Assembly (NCBI GenBank): GCA_035353175.1
Contig: DAOPZC010000127.1
Span: 1 to 7,467 of the forward strand
DNA length: 7,467 nucleotides
DNA from: DAOPZC01 sp035353175
GTDB lineage: Bacteria > Verrucomicrobiota > Kiritimatiellia > RFP12 > UBA1067
Direction: 5' to 3'
Numbering within the stretch: position 1 is the stretch's first letter; every line of letters begins with the position of its first letter. Made by a program: the position numbers and the translations under genes. Under the pieces are notes generated by a model. The model had not been told where the DNA came from. It ran no database searches and was given only the letters and a program-made list of their open reading frames with translations. Below are positions 6,206 through 7,467 of this stretch, in pieces.

Positions 6206-7143
6206 ATGAAAACTCTGTCCCTCGACATTCGCAAGCGGATACTGGCGTGCTGCGATGAGCGCAAGCACACGCGGGATGCTATAGCCAAGCGGTTTTGCGT
6301 CTCACTGGGAATGGTGAAGAAACTGTTGCGGCAGCGAAAGGCCACGGGCGAGATCGGAGACCTCTACCACCGGGTGGGGCGGAAACCGACCATCACGCAG
6401 GCGCACCGGCGGGACATGGCGGCCGCAATACGGGAACGCCCGGACGTGACGCTGGCGGAACTTCGCGACAGGCTCGGCCTAGGCTGCACGCTTGTTGCGA
6501 TCCACTACGCCCTCGACGCGATGGGCATGACATATAAAAAAAGACGCTCAGGGCCAGCGAGCAGGACCGAGACGACATCCGGAAAGCCCGCGAGCTGTGG
6601 TCCGAAAAAATCCGGCTCTGGCAGACGGGGCGCCTCGTGTTCATCGACGAATCGGGCGCGAAGACGAACATGACCCGGCTTTACGGGCGGGCGGCAAGGG
6701 GCGAGAGAGCACACGACCACGCGCCGCACGGGCACTGGTGTGTCAGGACGATGATCGCGTCAATCCGCGCGGACGGGGCGACGGCCTGCATGAGCATCGA
6801 CTCCGCCACTGACAAGGACGTGTTCCTGGCTTTCGTCGTCAATGTCCTCGTCCCCACACTGCGCCCCGGGGACATCGTGGTGCTGGACAACCTTGGCGCC
6901 CACAAGAGCGCCGGGGCGGAAGCCGCCATACGCTCGGCTGGCGCCGCGGTCGAGTACCTTCCGGCCTATTCGCCCGACCTTAACCCGATCGAGAAAATGT
7001 GGAGCAAAATCAAGGCCTTCCTGCGGGCCGCAGAGGCGAGAACATCGCGCGCCTTGAACACCGCGATCAGGAAGGCGTTCCTTTCCGTCACGCCGTCAGA
7101 CGCACAATCTTGGTTTGCCTCATGCGGCTACACTTTAACTTAA
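6206..7143 (+). CDS. IS630-family transposase, two frames joined by a -1 shift (about 312 aa)
   Basis: The first frame starts at ATG 6206 (MKTLSLDIRKRILACCDERK) and has a helix-turn-helix at about 23-45 (RDAIAKRFCVSLGMVKKLLRQRK) plus the linker YHRVGRKPTITQAH. Read alone it would end at 6673 (155 aa) after a nonsense-like Ser/Arg tail. Moving back one base at the A7 run 6536-6542 gives the usual family continuation KKTLRASEQDR, then VFIDESGAKTNMTRLYG, and the rest in frame to TAA at 7143. The catalytic residues in the joined protein are D148 (FIDESG), D228 (VVLDNLGAHKS) and E263 (SPDLNPIEKMW), with 34 residues between the last two, as in IS630/Tc1 enzymes. The second frame has no good start of its own; its first candidate is a GTG at 6637 that encodes the residue before the catalytic FID. 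This supports frameshift fusion rather than two proteins. It catalyses cut-and-paste transposition at TA sites. Confidence 0.9.
6536..6542 (+). other. A7 slippery run for -1 frameshifting in the transposase gene
   Basis: In the upstream frame it is read TAT AAA AAA AGA; after a one-base backward slip it reads AAA AAG ACG. Slippage of tRNA-Lys on the A run, or polymerase slippage adding an A, would join the frames. A short complementary pair, CGCT and AGCG, begins a few bases downstream (about 6545-6559) and could form a small stimulatory hairpin. Confidence 0.7.
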
Positions 7144-7150
7144 ACTGCTC
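7118..7150 (-). repeat. IS630 right terminal inverted repeat (IRR)
   Basis: Mismatches to IRL fall at positions 6, 12, 14, 17 and 31 counted from the end. The transposase stop codon (7141-7143) and its last residues (S-C-G-Y-T-L-T region) are encoded inside this repeat. Confidence 0.9.
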
Positions 7151-7219
7151 TAGAGGGCAAACGCAACAGGGCTTCGCGACAGGCTCCATGCATGCGGACT
7201 GATTTCTTGACGCCCGGCA

Positions 7220-7248
7220 TTGACGATGGGCGCCGAAAAACGTACGAT
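7220..7248 (+). promoter_or_regulatory. Sigma70-type promoter for the gene at 7332
   Basis: TTGACG (7220-7225), a 17-base spacer and TACGAT (7243-7248). The -35 matches five of six and the -10 four of six consensus bases, with ideal spacing. It lies outside the IS, about 85 bases upstream of the next start codon. The untranslated leader after it holds an AT-rich stretch (about 7308-7320) and ends in AGGGGG. Apart from this the 179 bases between the IS and the gene show nothing recognisable. Confidence 0.55.
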
Positions 7249-7331
7249 CAAAAAAGAAGGGACGGAGACATTCCGGCATGCGGAGACGAAGTCGCTTGTT
7301 GAAAAGGTTTTTTAATATTAAGGGGGACGAC

Positions 7332-7467
7332 ATGTCAATGAAGGCGATGCGCGCGGCTGCGGCGGTTTGCGCGGCTTTTCCGGCGTTTGCCGCCTACGAG
7401 GTGAAGCCCGTGGTGACCAACGACTACAACGGCGTCAAGGTGATCGTCAATTATGACAAGAGCCGCA
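7332..7467 (+). CDS. Secreted protein of unknown function, N-terminal part
   Basis: The start is ATG 7332, with GGGGG (7322-7326) five bases before it. The first 45 codons are visible before the right edge. Residues 1 to about 20 (MSMKAMRAAAAVCAAFPAFA) are a classical Sec signal: lysine and arginine, an alanine-rich core, and A-F-A before the predicted cleavage. The mature part begins A-Y-E-V-K-P-V-V-T-N-D-Y-N-G-V-K-V-I-V-N-Y-D-K-S-R, alternating as beta strands do. I do not recognise the family; a beta-rich exported protein is all that can be inferred. Later in-frame Met codons at 3 and 6 are alternative starts, but the ribosome-binding site favours 7332. Confidence 0.75.
   Translation, partial: MSMKAMRAAAAVCAAFPAFAAYEVKPVVTNDYNGVKVIVNYDKSR

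Larger units (their letters stand above)
6150..7150 (+). mobile_element. Complete IS630-family insertion sequence (1001 bp)
   Basis: The ends are defined by 33-bp terminal inverted repeats, both starting GAGCA, flanked on each side by TA (6148-6149 and 7151-7152). This is the target duplication expected for the IS630/Tc1-mariner superfamily; the pre-insertion site reads C-TA-G. The single transposase spans 6206-7143 in two frames and carries an intact DD34E triad. No other gene is carried. The conserved ends and catalytic residues suggest an element that is recent or still mobile. It sits upstream of the LamG gene, between it and the gene at 7332. Confidence 0.93.

Noticed and set aside
6637..7143. 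Second IS frame as an independent gene starting at GTG 6637
   Set aside because: The start would fall immediately before the catalytic FIDESG motif. Conserved transposase sequence (KKTLRASEQDR and on) is present upstream in the same frame, so frameshift fusion is the better reading.
1..7467. CRISPR array, tRNA, rRNA, riboswitch or defence system
   Set aside because: No regularly spaced direct repeats, cloverleaf-like segments, rRNA-like sequence or defence-gene motifs were seen on either strand.

Overview
The window looks like a chromosomal segment of a GC-rich, polysaccharide-degrading bacterium of the Verrucomicrobiota/Kiritimatiellota type. This is an inference. It rests on high GC, a large exported LamG-type protein built from repeated modules, a secreted glycoside hydrolase of the kind often labelled 1,4-beta-xylanase, an exported polysaccharide deacetylase-like enzyme, and an export signal joined to a carbon-nitrogen hydrolase. 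No rRNA, tRNA or CRISPR array is visible.

Layout, left to right. The N-terminal 99 residues of a secreted glycoside hydrolase lie on the minus strand (1-298) and run off the left edge. A 204-base divergent intergenic region follows, ending in a T8-G6 tract that serves as the ribosome-binding region of a plus-strand NodB-like deacetylase (503-1264). About 110 bases on comes a plus-strand gene for an exported beta-rich domain followed by a nitrilase-superfamily amidohydrolase. The two parts are in different frames (1376-2107 and 1923-2723), so the gene is frameshifted, split or re-initiated near 1931-1941. A 144-base convergent gap separates it from a minus-strand 1030-residue exported protein (2868-5960). 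That protein has an N-terminal LamG-like region, an Ig-like (MBG-type) linker, two tandem copies of a 'STGTQYIDT ... FVPCYR' module and a C-terminal LamG domain.

A complete 1001-bp IS630-family insertion sequence (6150-7150) sits upstream of the LamG gene. It has 33-bp inverted repeats matching at 28 positions, a TA target duplication, an intact DD34E catalytic triad, and a transposase read in two frames across an A7 slippery run (-1 shift). To its right are a good sigma70-type promoter (7220-7248) and the start of another secreted protein (7332 onward) that leaves the window.

All five host loci begin with a Sec-type signal sequence, so the segment appears devoted to extracytoplasmic work on glycans and related amides. 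The enzymes could act on the same complex polysaccharide, with the LamG protein as a surface or binding component, but the sequence alone does not show that they form a pathway. I see no clear undescribed system. The strongest leads are the frame break in the exported nitrilase gene, the A7 frameshift in an otherwise intact IS630 element, and the modular architecture of the LamG protein.
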